From an uncultured Holosporaceae bacterium (GTDB taxonomy: Bacteria; Pseudomonadota; Alphaproteobacteria; CAISOG01): DNA of 7,948 nt. This document shows positions 6,314-7,948 of the stretch, piece after piece. Position 1 is the first letter of the stretch. Each line of letters begins with the position of its first letter. The notes under the pieces were generated by a model. The model did not search any database. It worked only from the letters and a program-made list of their open reading frames with translations, and was not told the DNA's origin. The DNA is taken from contig CAISOG010000007.1 in NCBI GenBank assembly GCA_903887035.1, forward strand, positions 1-7,948, given 5' to 3'. The translations under genes were made by a program, and so were the position numbers.

Positions 6314-6856
6314 TTACAGAACCGTTTTTAGATAGGCGATAGCTGCCCCTAAGGCCTGCTGCCGCACGGCGTGACGATCGCCATCAAAGTGACAATGCTG
6401 ATACTGTGGCTCTTGCCCAGCCTGGCTAAGGCCAATCCACACGCTGCCCGCGGGGGTGATGGCACCGTTATCCCAATGCACATCGCCAGGCCCCGCCACC
6501 CCCGTAATGCCCAAGCCTAGCTGGCAAGGGGGCGGTGGCACGGCCGATAAAGGGGGGGATGCCCTAGCGGCCACCGACTCTGCCATCGCCATCGCCACCG
6601 CGCCAGAATACACGCCGCCATTGGCCAAAATTGGGGCAGGAATGCCCAGCAGGCTGGTTTTTGCCGCCGCACCATACACCACCACCCCGTGACTCAGCAC
6701 CGCTGAGGCGCCGGCCACCTCCGTCAGCACCGCCGCGATAAGGCCGCCTGTAATCGATTCCGCCACCGCCAACCGCCAACCACGGCGGCGTAACCCCTGA
6801 ACCACTTTTTCAGCATCCGCCAACAAGGCGGCGGAGAAATTATACGAAATAGGCAT
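6314..6856 (-). CDS. pncC: CinA C-terminal domain protein, probable NMN amidohydrolase (PncC)
   Basis: A 180-residue stand-alone CinA C-terminal domain. Members of this family deamidate nicotinamide mononucleotide to nicotinate mononucleotide in pyridine-nucleotide salvage. Family landmarks are AESITGGLIAA (32-42), where most members have Cys rather than Ile before TGG, then SHGVVVYGAAAKTSLLG (55-71), GITGVAGPG (116-124), PAGSVWIGL (135-143) and a GDRHAVRQQAL end (159-169). Between the helix VAARA and the strand LGLGITG lies a proline-rich insertion (about 100-110) not usual for the family. The ATG at 6856 lies inside the end of pgpA (17-base overlap) and gives the typical N-terminus. The open frame extends to 6889 but adds a tryptophan-rich piece antisense to nothing and inside pgpA, so I reject it. 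The domain is the last of the ispDF-pgpA-cinA group. Confidence 0.9.
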   Translation of the reverse strand: MPISYNFSAALLADAEKVVQGLRRRGWRLAVAESITGGLIAAVLTEVAGASAVLSHGVVVYGAAAKTSLLGIPAPILANGGVYSGAVAMAMAESVAARASPPLSAVPPPPCQLGLGITGVAGPGDVHWDNGAITPAGSVWIGLSQAGQEPQYQHCHFDGDRHAVRQQALGAAIAYLKTVL

Positions 6857-7346
6857 GAACCAGCGGGGTAAAGGCCACCAGGAATACAATGGTCAGCACC
6901 GCCGCCAACACATCGTCCAACATCACCCCAAGGGGGGTCAGCATGCGGCGTTGCACCACGCTGATTGGCCATGGCTTATCCCAGTCGAAATAGCGAAACA
7001 GCAAAAAGGCCATCACAATTTCAATCGGCACGGTTGGATTGATGACCAGCAGGCTGATCCACATCCCCACCACCTCATCCACCACGATTTGCGGCGCATC
7101 CACCATTGCAAACTGATCGCGCGAACGCTTAATCGCCCACCATCCCACGAAAAACAGGCCTATCGCCAACACCGCCAACGCCTGCCAACCTAGCAGCGCC
7201 AGTACCAACAGGCCGGGCGGCAACGCCACCAATGACCCCAACGTGCCAGGAACGGGCTTGCGATCCCCCACCCCGCCGACGGTGGCCACCAGCCGACATT
7301 CCATCGGTGTGGGCAAACGAAAACGGCGCAGGTTTATCTTACTCAT
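6840..7346 (-). CDS. pgpA: Phosphatidylglycerophosphatase A (PgpA)
   Basis: A 168-residue inner-membrane enzyme that removes the phosphate from phosphatidylglycerophosphate, the last step to phosphatidylglycerol. The family motifs are present: GDRKPVPGTLGSLVALP (27-43), IVVDEVVGMWISLL (87-100, with Asp90 and Glu91), FRYFDWDKPWPI (117-128; most members have an aliphatic pair where this has Trp-Asp) and GVMLDDVLAAV (140-150, with Asp144 and Asp145). Hydrophobic segments at about 45-72, 92-118 and 146-164 fit a small polytopic membrane protein. Length is normal. The ATG overlaps the end of ispDF by 8 bases and has no visible Shine-Dalgarno, so translation is probably coupled. Its end overlaps cinA by 17 bases. 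Confidence 0.93.
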   Translation of the reverse strand: MSKINLRRFRLPTPMECRLVATVGGVGDRKPVPGTLGSLVALPPGLLVLALLGWQALAVLAIGLFFVGWWAIKRSRDQFAMVDAPQIVVDEVVGMWISLLVINPTVPIEIVMAFLLFRYFDWDKPWPISVVQRRMLTPLGVMLDDVLAAVLTIVFLVAFTPLVHAYFV

Positions 7347-7948
7347 GCGGCAATGTTAACCCAATTAAGGCCAAACATGCTAGCCCCTCCCCCCGACCCA
7401 AAAAGCCCAGGCGATCAGTGGTGGTTGCCTTAACGCTGACCGCGTCTGGTGGCAGATGGGTTAGGGCGGCAATGTTGGCCTGCAACGCCTGACGGTGCGG
7501 GGAAATTTTGGGACTCTCACCAACCACGGTTAGGTCAATATTCACCAACAGCCCGCCCCGCTTGCTCATCAAATCCAAAACATGCGCCAGCAAATCGGTG
7601 GAGTCCGCCCCCGCCCAGCGTTGATCGTCTGAGGGGAAATGTTGGCCAATATCCCCCAGGGCTAAGGCGCCCAGAATGGCATCCATCAAGGCGTGCAGCA
7701 GCACGTCAGCATCCGAATGCCCCGCCAGCCCCCGCGCCGATGGGATGGTCAGCCCGCCCAGGCGCAACGGCCGCCCGCTGTCATCCGCCCAGCCATGCAC
7801 ATCAACCCCCTGCCCCACCCGATACATGCGGGATTGGCCATCTATCAGCAATTGTTCCACCCGTTTCACATCCCCTGCATAAGTAATCTTAATATTGTCA
7901 CCGTCACCCGCCACCAACCGCAGCGTTAGGCCGCCCGCCGCCGCCACC
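7339..7948 (-). CDS. ispDF: Bifunctional IspD-IspF enzyme of the MEP pathway, 5' part outside window
   Basis: The last 202 residues of a longer gene whose start lies beyond the right edge. Residues 1-34 of the visible part, with GLTLRLVAGDGDNIKIT and an aspartate-valine pair behind it, match the end of the IspD cytidylyltransferase, and a short linker leads into a complete IspF domain (about 41-200). IspF forms 2-C-methyl-D-erythritol 2,4-cyclodiphosphate. Its zinc ligands Asp49 and His51 (GVDVH) and His85 (LLHAL) are present, with HSDAD (77-81), GDIGQHFPSDD and KATTTDRLGFLGRGEGLA. The fused order, in contrast to separate ispD and ispF, is characteristic of alphaproteobacteria and some epsilonproteobacteria. 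The open frame reaches the edge without a stop, so no start can be given. The visible first codon is GTG but lies inside IspD sequence and is not a start. Confidence 0.94.
   Translation of the reverse strand, partial: VAAAGGLTLRLVAGDGDNIKITYAGDVKRVEQLLIDGQSRMYRVGQGVDVHGWADDSGRPLRLGGLTIPSARGLAGHSDADVLLHALMDAILGALALGDIGQHFPSDDQRWAGADSTDLLAHVLDLMSKRGGLLVNIDLTVVGESPKISPHRQALQANIAALTHLPPDAVSVKATTTDRLGFLGRGEGLACLALIGLTLPHE

Noticed and set aside
6857..6889. Upstream start for cinA giving a Trp-rich N-terminus
   Set aside because: The 11 extra residues have no family resemblance and would deepen the overlap with pgpA. ATG 6856 gives the normal start.

Overview
The window reads as ordinary alphaproteobacterial chromosome. 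The pointers are a PF09361-type phasin, a fused IspD-IspF gene followed by pgpA and a stand-alone cinA domain, a long-chain polyprenyl synthase divergent from a TrmN6-like methyltransferase, and an alphaproteobacterial style of PhoU/PhoB and ACT-domain homoserine dehydrogenase. I infer something like Rhodospirillales, but there is no rRNA or other marker to fix the genus. Coding density is high, no stretch without a gene exceeds 250 bases, and I see no tRNA, CRISPR array, prophage or transposase.

Layout, left to right. A phasin gene on the + strand (48-479) is followed by a hairpin and a good intrinsic terminator (514-549). The 480-728 gap also holds what looks like a decayed short palindromic interspersed repeat (about 604-693). 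On the - strand come an iron-type superoxide dismutase (729-1334), with a promoter I can place at 1401-1429, and a polyprenyl diphosphate synthase (1457-2512). A TrmN6-like tRNA methyltransferase (2585-3334, +) diverges from the synthase and runs head-on into homoserine dehydrogenase (3331-4641, -); the two stop codons share bases.

Further right, still on the - strand, a two-gene phosphate-signalling unit, phoU (5563-6198) then phoB (4736-5449), stands without pst transporter or phoR genes on either side. Upstream of phoU there is a well-formed Pho box (6261-6278) with a weak -10 hexamer ten bases downstream, so PhoB probably controls its own unit. The right end is a tightly packed group, ispDF (cut by the window edge) - pgpA - cinA, with 8 and 17 base overlaps that imply one transcript and translational coupling.

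The genes serve housekeeping roles: isoprenoid precursor synthesis (IspDF) and the long prenyl chain for a respiratory quinone (polyprenyl synthase), phosphatidylglycerol synthesis (PgpA), NMN salvage (CinA/PncC), threonine/methionine precursor synthesis (Hom), phosphate-starvation control (PhoU, PhoB), superoxide defence (SOD) and storage-polymer granules (phasin). I did not find a new biological system. The points most worth checking are the Pho box and the isolated phoU-phoB pair, the decayed repeat, the proline-rich insertion in CinA, and the shared stop codons at 3331-3334.
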